NCBI RefSeq assembly: GCF_016508255.1
Contig: NZ_JADVKT010000005.1
Location: forward strand, 216,644-280,643
Source of the DNA: Acinetobacter calcoaceticus
GTDB taxonomy: Bacteria; Pseudomonadota; Gammaproteobacteria; Pseudomonadales; Moraxellaceae
DNA: 64,000 nucleotides
Reading direction: 5' to 3'
The notes below the pieces were generated by a model that had not been told where the DNA came from, did not search any database, and saw only the letters and a list, made by a program, of their open reading frames with translations. Positions 1-8,003 of this stretch are shown piece after piece. The translations under genes and the position numbers were made by a program. Numbering within the stretch: the stretch's first letter is position 1; each line of letters begins with the position of its first letter.

Positions 1-579
1 GGTGGTACACAAGTTAATGTTGCTGGAACAGCAGGTGAGCGTACAGTGACTGGCGTTAAAGAGGGCGCAGTGACTGCGACTTCAAAAGATGCAGTAAATG
101 GTTCTCAGCTTAATGTTACAAACCAAGCGCTTGTAAACTCGCTAGGTGGTGGAGCTGGTTATAACAATATTACCCAAAGCTTCTCAAACCCTACATATAA
201 CGTGGGTGATAAGTCCTACAACAATGTTGGTGATGCGATAGGTGCATTGAATCAAGCTGATCAAACATTAAATACCAAAATTGATAATGTAAACAACAAG
301 CTTGAGCAAGCATTTTATGCGACAAACCAACGTATTGATGATGTTGAGAAAAGGGCCAATGCCGGTATTGCCGCTGCGATGGCTTTAGAAAATGCGCCAT
401 TTGTTGCCGGTAAATACACCTATGCTGTTGGGGCTGCATATCATGGTGGTGAAAATGCTGTCGGTGTGACCTTACGAAAAACATCTGACAATGGCCGTTG
501 GTCAATTACGGGTGGTGTGGCAGCTGCTTCTCAAGGTGAGCCAAGCGTTCGTATTGGTATTAGTGGTGTTATTAACTAA
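1..579 (+). CDS. ata: Trimeric autotransporter adhesin, C-terminal part (partial, Ata-like)
   Basis: The reading frame is open from base 1, so the gene starts outside the window. The visible 192 residues contain head/stalk repeat text ([13 protein letters not shown], typical of YadA-like neck/stalk sequence), a coiled-coil stretch, then a YadA-type anchor domain that opens around [15 protein letters not shown] and ends with a beta-barrel. In this family three C-termini form one 12-strand outer-membrane pore through which the passenger is displayed; Ata of A. baumannii binds extracellular matrix proteins. The downstream OmpA-like gene 60 bases away fits the known Ata neighbourhood. Assignment to Ata rather than another YadA-like adhesin is inference, because only the conserved anchor is visible. 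Confidence 0.85.
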   Translation, partial: GGTQVNVAGTAGERTVTGVKEGAVTATSKDAVNGSQLNVTNQALVNSLGGGAGYNNITQSFSNPTYNVGDKSYNNVGDAIGALNQADQTLNTKIDNVNNKLEQAFYATNQRIDDVEKRANAGIAAAMALENAPFVAGKYTYAVGAAYHGGENAVGVTLRKTSDNGRWSITGGVAAASQGEPSVRIGISGVIN

Positions 580-639
580 GAAACTGGTTAGGAGAGTAGC
601 GATGCTCTCCTTGCTCGACAGATTAAAGAGATTATAGAA

Positions 640-1422
640 ATGAATAAAACAATCCAAAGCTTAGTCGTAGCTGCTTTTGCTGGTTTTGTGGTAACAACTT
701 ATGCGAATGAACCTGCTCAGCAACAGGAGATCCATTTTCCTGCTATTGAAAAAAGTTATTTGAAACAAGTAAAACGTTATGAATACCAAGATGTTGCTCG
801 CTTAGATTTAGGGCTGAATAAAGACCAAATTCGAGCTTTATTAGGAAATCCTCAATTTAGTGAAGGGGTGTTTGCAGTAAAAGTTTGGAACTATGTATTA
901 GATGTCCGTATTCCTAACACAAACCAATATAAACGCTGCCAGTTACGTATTGATTTTAATGGAAAATATTTGGCGAAACGTTTATCTTGGAAGGGTGAGG
1001 AGTGTGAAGGCTTAGCTGCTTTGGGTGAGAATAATCAGGCACCACCTGTACATAGTAATGTCATTGCAGAGCGTACAGCGAGTGTATTATTTGCCTTTGA
1101 TCGGTTTGATGCGAGCGCGATTCAAGAGGGTATTGATAGCGTTGCGAAAATTGCCGAGCAGATTAAGAAAACCGAGACAACGACTCCTGTAATTGTTTCA
1201 GGCTTTACAGATCCGTTAGGTAAATTTAGCTATAACCAGAAATTGTCTTCACAACGTGCCAATACAGTTGCTGAGTTATTGGTACAACAAGGCATTGAAG
1301 CAAATCGTATAAAAATAGAGGCAAATAGCCAAACCGATTTATATAAGCAGTGTAGCGGTAACAATAGTTCACAACTTATTCAGTGTTTAGCACCAAATAG
1401 ACGTGTTAATATAACTTGGTAA
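640..1422 (+). CDS. OmpA-family protein with BamE/SmpA-like N-terminal half
   Basis: This is a 260-residue exported protein with an N-terminal signal peptide (about residues 1-22, ending in YANE). Residues about 50-115 resemble the SmpA/OmlA (BamE) fold ([19 protein letters not shown]). The C-terminal half, from about residue 140, is an OmpA-like peptidoglycan-binding domain ([33 protein letters not shown]). It probably sits in the periplasm or on the outer membrane, gripping peptidoglycan. It follows the adhesin by 60 bases in the same direction and likely shares its transcript, which suggests a role in stabilising the trimeric adhesin. A strong terminator follows. No enzymatic role is apparent. 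Confidence 0.85.
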   Translation: MNKTIQSLVVAAFAGFVVTTYANEPAQQQEIHFPAIEKSYLKQVKRYEYQDVARLDLGLNKDQIRALLGNPQFSEGVFAVKVWNYVLDVRIPNTNQYKRCQLRIDFNGKYLAKRLSWKGEECEGLAALGENNQAPPVHSNVIAERTASVLFAFDRFDASAIQEGIDSVAKIAEQIKKTETTTPVIVSGFTDPLGKFSYNQKLSSQRANTVAELLVQQGIEANRIKIEANSQTDLYKQCSGNNSSQLIQCLAPNRRVNITW

Positions 1423-1435
1423 AGCGGTCTGTCAC

Positions 1436-1470
1436 GAAAAAGTAATCATCCCTAGGGTGGTTACTTTTTT
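1436..1470 (+). terminator. Rho-independent terminator of the adhesin/OmpA operon
   Basis: A self-complementary stretch (AAAAAGTAA...TTACTTTTTT around CCCTAGGG) ends in a T-run just after the OmpA-like gene. Confidence 0.8.
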
Positions 1471-1542
1471 CGTTTTAGGAGGTTAAAAAAGCAAGTAAGA
1501 TGAATTTCAAATCAAACAGTTGTTTAAATTTTTATATAAAAA

Positions 1543-2142
1543 TCATCTTTTAAAATAATAAAAGTTTTGTGGTGTCAGCAAGCCATCTAATGGTTGATCC
1601 CAACTTTGACGTTTTAAAGAATCTTTAATGAATTGAAACTGATGTGCTAATCCTAAACGATAAGGCTTATGCTTAGCACTTGCCAATGTACGATCATAAT
1701 AACCACCCCCCATGCCAATACGTGTCCCGTAGTGATCACAAGCTAAAAGTGGCATAAGCAGTAAATCAAGCTCTGACACATGTCTTCCTCGAGTTGCCAT
1801 AGGTTCTTTCATTCCCAATGGATGATGAGAAAAACGACGATTTAAATATTGGTTCCTAGATATTTTTACCCAAACTAGTCGTTGATTCATAGAACAAATC
1901 ATAGGTAAGTAAACTTGTTTATTTTTTTGAAAACATAACTTTATGAGAAGGTCTGTATGAACTTCTCCAAAGGCATGTAAATATAAACCAATCTTTTTTG
2001 ATGAATGAAAAATAGCAAGGCGATTAAGATGATGGAGAACATTAAGCTGAGCTTGTTTTTGCTCCAATGTGGTTAAAGAGCGTCTTTTAGATCTTAAATC
2101 TTTTCTAATAAAACTAAGTTCATTCATGTGTAAATCTAACAA
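1543..2142 (-). CDS. fau: 5-formyltetrahydrofolate cyclo-ligase
   Basis: A 199-residue protein of the 5-FTHF cyclo-ligase (MTHFS, YgfA) family, which uses ATP to convert 5-formyl-THF to 5,10-methenyl-THF in folate one-carbon metabolism. The C-terminal signature GMGGGYYDRTL (about residues 141-151) is the family's ATP-binding loop. The N-terminal RKDLRSKRRSLT matches the usual basic start. In E. coli this gene lies directly downstream of 6S RNA. Here it has the same orientation as the 6S gene, but about 1.3 kb carrying three small opposite-strand reading frames separates them. Length is normal for the family. Confidence 0.9.
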   Translation of the reverse strand: MLDLHMNELSFIRKDLRSKRRSLTTLEQKQAQLNVLHHLNRLAIFHSSKKIGLYLHAFGEVHTDLLIKLCFQKNKQVYLPMICSMNQRLVWVKISRNQYLNRRFSHHPLGMKEPMATRGRHVSELDLLLMPLLACDHYGTRIGMGGGYYDRTLASAKHKPYRLGLAHQFQFIKDSLKRQSWDQPLDGLLTPQNFYYFKR

Positions 2143-2350
2143 AGATTTGAGATTAGTCGTGCAAAATTATACCTATTTTTCTATAGCTTTACGGAAATAG
2201 AAAAATAATTAGAAAATAACTTTAAACTTATTTGATGCAAGATATCTTCTCTAGCGATAAAAATTTCTATTTCTTTACGTATTACCAGTATTTATTTACA
2301 TTTAATGAGATAAGAATAATTAAAAAGATGAATGTGAAATTGTTAAGCCT

Positions 2351-2695
2351 ATGAAGTTAAAAAATTTAACCCTCACAATAAGTGCCTTATTATTACTTGT
2401 TGGGTGCACAAAACAAACAGAACCCAAAGCTGCTGAAGTTGACTATAAAGCTCAATTTGAAGATTCTGATCGTAAAATTGGAGAGTTTTTAGATCAATTG
2501 GATAATCCGAATACCCCACAAGAGGTTAAAGTCAAAATCTTGTGCCATGATTACCCTGAGGTTTATAAGACCCAATATATGCCTGCATTAATAAAAATTT
2601 CACCCAAACCTTATACGGAAGAAAAATTATTGTTAGATTTAAAGAGTGCAACTGATTACTACAAAGATGCTTTTGCGATTAGATGTAATCAATAA
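2351..2695 (+). CDS. Small lipoprotein, function unknown
   Basis: A 114-residue protein with a clear lipoprotein signal peptide: MKLKNLTLTISALLLLVGC, with lipobox LVGC and Cys19 as the predicted lipidated residue. The mature part is charged, with two further cysteines (in ILCHDYPEVY and IRCNQ) that could form a disulfide. I do not recognise a named family. It lies opposite fau in the segment that splits the usual 6S RNA-fau neighbourhood, together with a 37-codon membrane ORF and another small exported protein. The start is set by the signal peptide. Confidence 0.7.
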   Translation: MKLKNLTLTISALLLLVGCTKQTEPKAAEVDYKAQFEDSDRKIGEFLDQLDNPNTPQEVKVKILCHDYPEVYKTQYMPALIKISPKPYTEEKLLLDLKSATDYYKDAFAIRCNQ

Positions 2696-2807
2696 GCTAA
2701 TGTTGTTTTTTTTCTCAAAAAATCAGATAAGTGTGAATTGATTGGTGTTATTGGGTTGTGATAAATTCCTTTTTGTCTTTATAGGTGATAGTTTGGGGGT
2801 TCTAGAT

Positions 2808-2921
2808 ATGGAAATCTTGAAATTCTTACAGAGTTTTAATACGGTCGGTACATACTTAACGATTGCTTCAACTGTTTTAGGCAGTCTTATTATTTATTTT
2901 TACGTGATTAATCCAGTGTGA
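2808..2921 (+). CDS. Possible 37-residue membrane protein
   Basis: A short frame beginning ATG GAA ATC TTG and ending TGA encodes MEILKFLQSFNTVGTYLTI followed by a hydrophobic stretch (about residues 17-34), so a single-pass membrane peptide is plausible. A G-rich stretch (GGGGG) 6-10 bases before the ATG could act as a ribosome binding site. It falls between two small exported-protein genes in the same direction. Nothing else supports it, and it could be chance. Confidence 0.4.
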   Translation: MEILKFLQSFNTVGTYLTIASTVLGSLIIYFYVINPV

Positions 2922-3013
2922 TCTTTTAAAAGAAATAGTAATAAACTCTCTATTTCTTTTTTTAATAATTGAATTCTGTTATTAGTTTTAAACTATAAAA
3001 ATAAGGTAGAGTC

Positions 3014-3334
3014 ATGAAGTCTAGATTATTTCTTCTTAGTTTTTTGGCTTTAGGTTGCCATGCTGACGAAAACGTAAGTGATCCCGAAATTTGTAATGTG
3101 GTGAAAAAAGTTGCTTATACTGTTATGGAGGCGCGTCAACAAAAAGTTCCATCTCAAGACTTGCAACAAATAGCGGATGGCCTCGAAGATCCTAAAGCCA
3201 AACAACTGTATCAAGATTTAATTGATTCGGCTTACTCTGCCAAAGTCTTTAGAACTAGTTTCTTTAAAAGAAAAGCAATAGAAGATTTTCAAACAGGTTG
3301 GTATGAAGAGTGTCTTCATAGAAATGGAAAGTAA
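3014..3334 (+). CDS. Small exported protein or lipoprotein, function unknown
   Basis: A 106-residue protein beginning MKSRLFLLSFLALGCHAD. It has a short signal peptide with a lipobox-like LALGC, so Cys15 may be lipidated; cleavage after CHA by signal peptidase I is the alternative. The mature region is helical and charged, with cysteines in EICNVVKK and EECLHRNGK near its two ends. The family is not recognised. An AAGGT ribosome binding site precedes the ATG by about 8 bases. It is the last of three small same-strand genes lying between fau and 6S RNA. Confidence 0.7.
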   Translation: MKSRLFLLSFLALGCHADENVSDPEICNVVKKVAYTVMEARQQKVPSQDLQQIADGLEDPKAKQLYQDLIDSAYSAKVFRTSFFKRKAIEDFQTGWYEECLHRNGK

Positions 3335-3469
3335 TATTAGAGAAGGGCAGATAAATTAATGACGTAAGCTACAATTTAATTTTTTAAAAAGAAAATTTTA
3401 GACTGACAGGTCTGTATGAAAGCTAAATTAAAATAAATATTTTGAATTATTCTTAAGTATTAAAACTAA

Positions 3470-3651
3470 ATGCTCCGAAGATGCCGCTGCATGTGTCGTT
3501 ACCCTGAACCCGATGAGTTCAAGGTGGACGCGACGTATACTTGCTGGGTTTCCTACACGAAGATAGGCATACACTCTAAATATACAGAACACATCCATAA
3601 GTTTAAGTATCGGCAGGGGAATAGACCCGCTGGCGAACACCCCAGAGACAG
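3470..3651 (-). ncRNA. ssrS: 6S RNA
   Basis: On the minus strand the sequence opens with CTGTCTCTGGGGTGTTCGCC and continues AGCGGG...CCCCTGCCGAT, which follows the 5' part of E. coli 6S RNA. It closes with CACCTTGAAC, GGGTTCAGGGTAACGACAC and GCAGCGGCATCTTCGGAG, which matches the 3' part. The two ends pair into the closing stem, and the length (about 182 nt) is that of the family. 6S RNA mimics an open promoter and sequesters RNA polymerase holoenzyme in stationary phase. It lies downstream of zapA on the same strand, as in gammaproteobacteria. Reading frames called across this segment are chance. Confidence 0.92.
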
Positions 3652-3655
3652 TTTA

Positions 3656-3683
3656 AGTATAACCGATCTGACCCTGTTGGCAA
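3656..3683 (-). promoter_or_regulatory. Sigma70-type promoter of 6S RNA
   Basis: On the minus strand, TTGCCA (3678-3683) and TATACT (3656-3661) are separated by 16 bases. TATACT ends five bases before the deduced 6S 5' end, which puts the start at about 3649-3651. Together with the terminator after zapA, this says 6S is transcribed on its own. Confidence 0.65.
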
Positions 3684-3783
3684 TCATCTAAACCTCAGGA
3701 ACTGTAAACTTAGTTTGCGTTTGATGAAGCTTTGTACATTCGCAAGCATAAAATAATATTCAATCGTAGTAGATAGCCTTAAT

Positions 3784-3826
3784 AAAAAATGCCTTGCATC
3801 TATTATTCATAGAGCAAGGCATTTTT
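3784..3826 (-). terminator. Terminator after zapA
   Basis: ATGCCTTGC and GCAAGGCAT form a 9-bp stem flanked by A/T runs on both sides, 15 bases past the zapA stop. It can act in both directions. Confidence 0.8.
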
Positions 3827-3840
3827 GTATCGATGGTTTA

Positions 3841-4125
3841 TTAAACTATCTGTTCAACATCATCCAATATTGTTTGCAGTAAACGTTCACAGTGAGTGTA
3901 TTCTTGCAAAGATTTATTAAGGCTCAGTACTTCTTGAGTCAATTGTAGAGCAACCATAATGACCAGTTTATTGTGCTCAACACGTGGGGCACTACGACGC
4001 ATCTCATTAAATTTCTCATTGAGAAGGTCTGCGGCTCGTTCAAGTTCATCTTTTTTATCTAAAGTAGTCGCGAGTCTAAAGGTCTGCTCAATCAGCCTAA
4101 GCTCTACCATGACTTGTTCACTCAT
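3841..4125 (-). CDS. zapA: Cell division protein ZapA
   Basis: A 94-residue protein of the ZapA family, a dimeric FtsZ-bundling factor at the division ring. It shows the N-terminal beta-rich part (VELRLIEQTFRLATTLDKKDELERAADLLNEKF) and a C-terminal helix (VALQLTQEVLSLNKSLQEY) as expected. Its start overlaps the stop of the upstream coiled-coil gene by 4 bases (ATGA), implying translational coupling. Location next to 6S RNA is the usual gammaproteobacterial arrangement. Confidence 0.92.
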   Translation of the reverse strand: MSEQVMVELRLIEQTFRLATTLDKKDELERAADLLNEKFNEMRRSAPRVEHNKLVIMVALQLTQEVLSLNKSLQEYTHCERLLQTILDDVEQIV

Positions 4126-4682
4126 GATTGGGTCTCCTCGCCAGTTTCAGCATTAGGATGGGCAAGCTGCTGAATTTCTTGGGCATGCTGATCTTGGGCT
4201 GTACCTAAAATTCCTAAACGCTGAATAATGGCCTCAACTTTTGATTTAGCAAGCTCATTTTTTTGTAACAAACGATCACGATCTTGTTGTAAATCATGTA
4301 ACTCTTGTTGGGTTTGACGCTGGTGAGCCTGTAACTTTTCTTTTGTAACACGTAATTCATTTCGTTCAGCAAGAATTTCTTGAAAACGATTTTTTAAATC
4401 AGTCGTGCTTTTTTCTAATCGGCTATAACGTTCGGCAAGTGTGTTAGCATCCTGATTCAATTGTTGAAATTGACCTTTTAACTGAGATAATTGCTCAGTT
4501 ACGGACTCAATTTCCTCTTGTTTTTTAGTGATAATACTATTTTTTTGCACAACTTGTGCGTGATGCTCTGTTTCAGCCAGTTCTTTAGCTTCTGAGAGTG
4601 TCGCATGTTCACTCTCTAAATGATGTAAGCGTGTTTTTAATACGCTAATATGCGCTTGTAGCCGCTGTAATTGTTCTAACAT
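4122..4682 (-). CDS. Coiled-coil protein coupled to ZapA (ZapB-like)
   Basis: A 186-residue protein that is almost entirely coiled coil (LEQLQRLQAHISVLKTRLHHLE, then long Q/E/K-rich heptads to about residue 165). An upstream TTG could extend it by 14 hydrophobic residues, but the ATG at 4682 gives a clean start for the coiled coil. It overlaps zapA by 4 bases. Small coiled-coil proteins encoded before zapA in proteobacteria are often annotated as ZapB-like, and a division-ring role is inferred from that coupling. It diverges from the ygfB operon with about 64 bases between starts. Confidence 0.7.
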   Translation of the reverse strand: MLEQLQRLQAHISVLKTRLHHLESEHATLSEAKELAETEHHAQVVQKNSIITKKQEEIESVTEQLSQLKGQFQQLNQDANTLAERYSRLEKSTTDLKNRFQEILAERNELRVTKEKLQAHQRQTQQELHDLQQDRDRLLQKNELAKSKVEAIIQRLGILGTAQDQHAQEIQQLAHPNAETGEETQS

Positions 4683-4746
4683 AACGAGGTCGCACAGAAT
4701 TGCAATCAAAGGTAATATATACAAAGTATAGAGATTGGATAAACGA

Positions 4747-5376
4747 ATGCAAGACGATATTTCAGGCTGGACAGATTGGAACGGTAATTTTGAAGGAATT
4801 GAAGAAATTTCAAGCCCTAGTGAGTTACATGGTCTATTAACAGGTATTGTTTGTGTGACAGAAGCGCCAACGCGTGAAGAATGGTCACAAATTTTAACAA
4901 CCCTTAATGTGCCAGAGTTAAGTGACGATGCTTTAGCACTTTTAACTGATGAAGCAGAAGATGTCGTTCACGCTATATCTGATGATGAATTAGATTATTT
5001 ACCTATGCTTCCTGATGATGAACATACGCTTCAAGAGCGTGTACAAGCATTATCAGATTGGTGTGCGGGTGTTGTATTAGGTTTTGGATTGGCATCGGGT
5101 CATATTCGTGATGATGAACGTGAGTTGATTGAGAACCTTCAAGATATTGCAGCGGTCGAATTTGAAGACTCTGATAATGATGAAGAAGGTGAAAGCAGTT
5201 ACGAAGAATTGTATGAATTTGTACGCTTAATACCTGTAAGCTTGTCTATTGGTAGAAAAAAAATCACTGTAGCTGACAGTTCTTTATTGAAAAACTTTCA
5301 TGCAAAAATTAAATCTGCCGCTGTAGACACAGAACAAACTATTGTAGAAATGTTTACTCCACATCGCCCAAGCTAA
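4747..5376 (+). CDS. ygfB: YgfB/UPF0149 family protein
   Basis: A 209-residue acidic protein of the UPF0149 (YgfB/YecA-like) family, recognisable by SPSELHGLLTGIVC near the N-terminus, then LSDWCAGVVLGFGLA (about residues 100-114) and ELYEFVRLIPVSL-like text near the end. The family is helical with no known catalysis; in Pseudomonas YgfB has been linked to regulation of a peptidoglycan amidase. The ATG at 4747 is preferred over the TTG four codons upstream. It heads ygfB-pepP-ubiH-ubiI, the same order as in E. coli. Confidence 0.88.
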   Translation: MQDDISGWTDWNGNFEGIEEISSPSELHGLLTGIVCVTEAPTREEWSQILTTLNVPELSDDALALLTDEAEDVVHAISDDELDYLPMLPDDEHTLQERVQALSDWCAGVVLGFGLASGHIRDDERELIENLQDIAAVEFEDSDNDEEGESSYEELYEFVRLIPVSLSIGRKKITVADSSLLKNFHAKIKSAAVDTEQTIVEMFTPHRPS

Positions 5377-5443
5377 TTGAGGCGATGTGTTATTGGTTGT
5401 ATTTTATTTTTTGACTTTAAAATTCTAAATCAAGTAGATCATT

Positions 5444-6763
5444 ATGAAATTGCCTCAAGCTGATTTTCGACATCGTAGAGACCGTTTGGCAGAAAAAATG
5501 GGTCCAAACAGCATTGCAATTATTGCAACGCGTGAGGAAATGTACCGTAATCGTGATGCGGATTATAAATTTCGTGCCGATAGTAGTTTTTTCTATTTGA
5601 CGGGCTTTGGTGAGCCTGAGGCAGTTGCTGTCATTGAAACCTTCGAGGACGATGATTATAGCTATAGTCTTTTTTGCCGTGAACGTAATCGCGAGATGGA
5701 AATATGGAATGGTTTCCGTGCCGGAGTTGATGGTGCAGTTGAAGACTATGATGCTGATGAAGCATATGTAATTGATTTGCTTGATGAAGAAATTATTGAG
5801 AAGTTATTAAATAAAGAGCGTCTTTATTATCGGATTGGACACAATGCTGCGTTTGACGCACGAGTGAGCCAATGGATTAAAAAAGCAGATGACGAGCACC
5901 GACATGAGAGCGCTCCAGCTCAACTTTTGCAGCTTGACCGTATTGTAGATGAAATGCGTTTAGTTAAGTCACCACAAGAACTTGAGCTGATGCAAACTGC
6001 TGCAAACATTAGTGCCGAAGCCCATACACGTGCGATGCAAACGGTACACCCAGACATGATGGAATATGCTCTTGAAGCTGAACTCAATTATATTTTTGGT
6101 AAAAATGGCTGTGTTCCGTCTTATAACAGTATTGTAGGCGGTGGAGCTAATGCTTGTGTTTTGCACTATGTTGAAAATAACCAACCACTCAAAGATGGTG
6201 ATTTAGTCTTAATTGATGCTGCATGTGAATATGAATTCTATGCTTCGGATATTACTCGTACCTTTCCGGTGAATGGTAAATTTAGTACTGAGCAAAAAGC
6301 ATTATATGAAGTTGTATTGGCTTCCCAATACGCTGCCATTGATGCAGTTCGTATTGGTAACTCTTACCGTGAACCTCATGAAGTTGCAGTCAAAATTTTA
6401 ACTGAAGGCTTAGTTAATTTAGGTTTGCTCAAAGGTAATGTTGACGAACTCATCAAAAATGAAGCATACCGTCAGTTTTATATGCATGGCACAGGCCATT
6501 GGCTAGGTATGGATGTACATGATGTCGGGTCTTACAAAAAAGGTGAAGACTGGCGTCAATACGAAGAAGGTATGGTTGTTACAGTGGAACCAGGGTTATA
6601 CATTGCGCCAGATGATGCGACTGTAGATAAAAAATGGCGTGGTATTGGTATTCGTATTGAAGATGATGTGGTCGCAACCTCGAAAGGCCCACGAGTTTTA
6701 ACTGCTCATGTGGTTAAAGATATTGCAGATATTGAACATTTAATGGCGCAAGCTAAAGCATAA
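5444..6763 (+). CDS. pepP: Xaa-Pro aminopeptidase P
   Basis: A 439-residue cytoplasmic dimanganese peptidase that removes N-terminal residues preceding proline. The N-terminal creatinase-like domain runs to about residue 175, followed by a pita-bread catalytic domain. The expected metal ligands are all present: Asp258 and Asp269 (LIDAACEYEFYASDITR), His352 (HGTGHWLGMD), Glu382 (TVEPGLY) and Glu406 (GIRIEDD). Length matches the E. coli enzyme. It is second in the ygfB-pepP-ubi operon; the link between this peptidase and ubiquinone synthesis is positional only. Confidence 0.95.
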   Translation: MKLPQADFRHRRDRLAEKMGPNSIAIIATREEMYRNRDADYKFRADSSFFYLTGFGEPEAVAVIETFEDDDYSYSLFCRERNREMEIWNGFRAGVDGAVEDYDADEAYVIDLLDEEIIEKLLNKERLYYRIGHNAAFDARVSQWIKKADDEHRHESAPAQLLQLDRIVDEMRLVKSPQELELMQTAANISAEAHTRAMQTVHPDMMEYALEAELNYIFGKNGCVPSYNSIVGGGANACVLHYVENNQPLKDGDLVLIDAACEYEFYASDITRTFPVNGKFSTEQKALYEVVLASQYAAIDAVRIGNSYREPHEVAVKILTEGLVNLGLLKGNVDELIKNEAYRQFYMHGTGHWLGMDVHDVGSYKKGEDWRQYEEGMVVTVEPGLYIAPDDATVDKKWRGIGIRIEDDVVATSKGPRVLTAHVVKDIADIEHLMAQAKA

Positions 6764-6794
6764 TTAAACGTATTCGCCAAAGGAGCAAAACTCG

Positions 6795-8003
6795 ATGCAA
6801 CAACAAGTGATTATTGTAGGTGGAGGGATGGTTGGTTTGAGCCTTTCACTCATGCTGGCGAAGGCTAATATTGCGGTAAAGCTATTAGAAGCTGTGAAAT
6901 ACCCAAACTATGATGATCAAAATGTTGCTCCTTATCATTCGAGTTTTGATGCACGTAATACGGCTTTATCACGTCGTAGCGTACAGATTTATCAGAAGTT
7001 AGGGTTGTGGGATGCATTACAGCAACATGCGACTCCAATTTTACAAGTTCACATTACTGAGCAAGGCAGTTTTGGTAAAGCACGTTTAATTGCAGAACAA
7101 GAAAAAGTCGAAAGCTTTGGGCAGGTAATTGAAAATGCTTGGCTTGGGCGTGTTTTGTTAACTCAAGTGCGCCAGCAACCTTTGATTGAGCTGATTGATG
7201 GCGTACAAGTGACTGCTTTAACTCAAGATGCCGAACAAGTACATATTGAAGCTCAGCGTGGTGAGGAAACTTTAAAACTTGAGTCAAAGTTATTAATTGC
7301 AGCTGATGGCCGCGATTCTTTTTGTCGTCAGGCAATTGGCGTGGGTGTTGATGTTCATGATTATGATCAGGTTGCAATTGTGACTACGGTTCAGACATCA
7401 AAACCGCATGAACAGGTAGGTTTTGAGCGTTTCAGTGCATTAGGTCCTTTAGCTTTATTGCCTTTACCGGGTGAGTACCGCCGTTCAGTCGTATGGCCTG
7501 TGAAAAAAGGCACCGAAAATGAATGGCTAGGCGAAGAAAATGACCAGCATTTCTTAAGTGCCTTGCAACAAACTTACGGTGACCGAGCGGGTAAATTTGA
7601 AAAAACGGGTAAACGTTTTAGCTATCCACTTTCGCAAGTGCTTGCACATAAACAAGCTGTTGGCCGCGTTATTTTAATGGGTAATGCGGCGCATACAATT
7701 CATCCGGTTGCGGGACAGGGTTTTAATTTATGTCTACGTGATGCGGATGTTTTAGTGCGCTATTTAGTGAACCAGTTAACTACTTCTGATGATTTGGGTA
7801 ACCCTAATAACTTACTTGCCTATGAACAAGCTCGATTATCAGATCAGCAGCGCGTAATTAAGTTCTGTGACACTGTAGTTCGTGGTTTTAGTAACCAAAA
7901 TCCATTATTAAAATTAATTCGTAATACGGGATTAATTGCGTTTGATGTCATTCCGGGTGTAAAACCATTGGTGGCTAACTATGCAATGGGGTTAAAAGCA
8001 TGA
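6795..8003 (+). CDS. ubiH: Ubiquinone biosynthesis FAD hydroxylase UbiH
   Basis: A 402-residue class A flavoprotein monooxygenase of the UbiH/COQ6 family, which hydroxylates the ubiquinone ring. It has an N-terminal dinucleotide fold (IIVGGGMVGLSLSLMLAKA), the DG motif (LLIAADGRDSFCR, about residue 170) and the flavin-binding GNAAHTIHPVAGQGFNLCLRD (about residues 295-315). An AAAGGAGC ribosome binding site precedes the ATG. It overlaps the next monooxygenase gene by 4 bases. Order in the operon supports UbiH; UbiF/UbiI-type activity cannot be excluded from motifs alone. Confidence 0.88.
   Translation: MQQQVIIVGGGMVGLSLSLMLAKANIAVKLLEAVKYPNYDDQNVAPYHSSFDARNTALSRRSVQIYQKLGLWDALQQHATPILQVHITEQGSFGKARLIAEQEKVESFGQVIENAWLGRVLLTQVRQQPLIELIDGVQVTALTQDAEQVHIEAQRGEETLKLESKLLIAADGRDSFCRQAIGVGVDVHDYDQVAIVTTVQTSKPHEQVGFERFSALGPLALLPLPGEYRRSVVWPVKKGTENEWLGEENDQHFLSALQQTYGDRAGKFEKTGKRFSYPLSQVLAHKQAVGRVILMGNAAHTIHPVAGQGFNLCLRDADVLVRYLVNQLTTSDDLGNPNNLLAYEQARLSDQQRVIKFCDTVVRGFSNQNPLLKLIRNTGLIAFDVIPGVKPLVANYAMGLKA

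Noticed and set aside
3428..3691. Overlapping ORFs of 70 and 73 codons on both strands
   Set aside because: They lie over 6S RNA and have no protein-like composition or ribosome binding sites.
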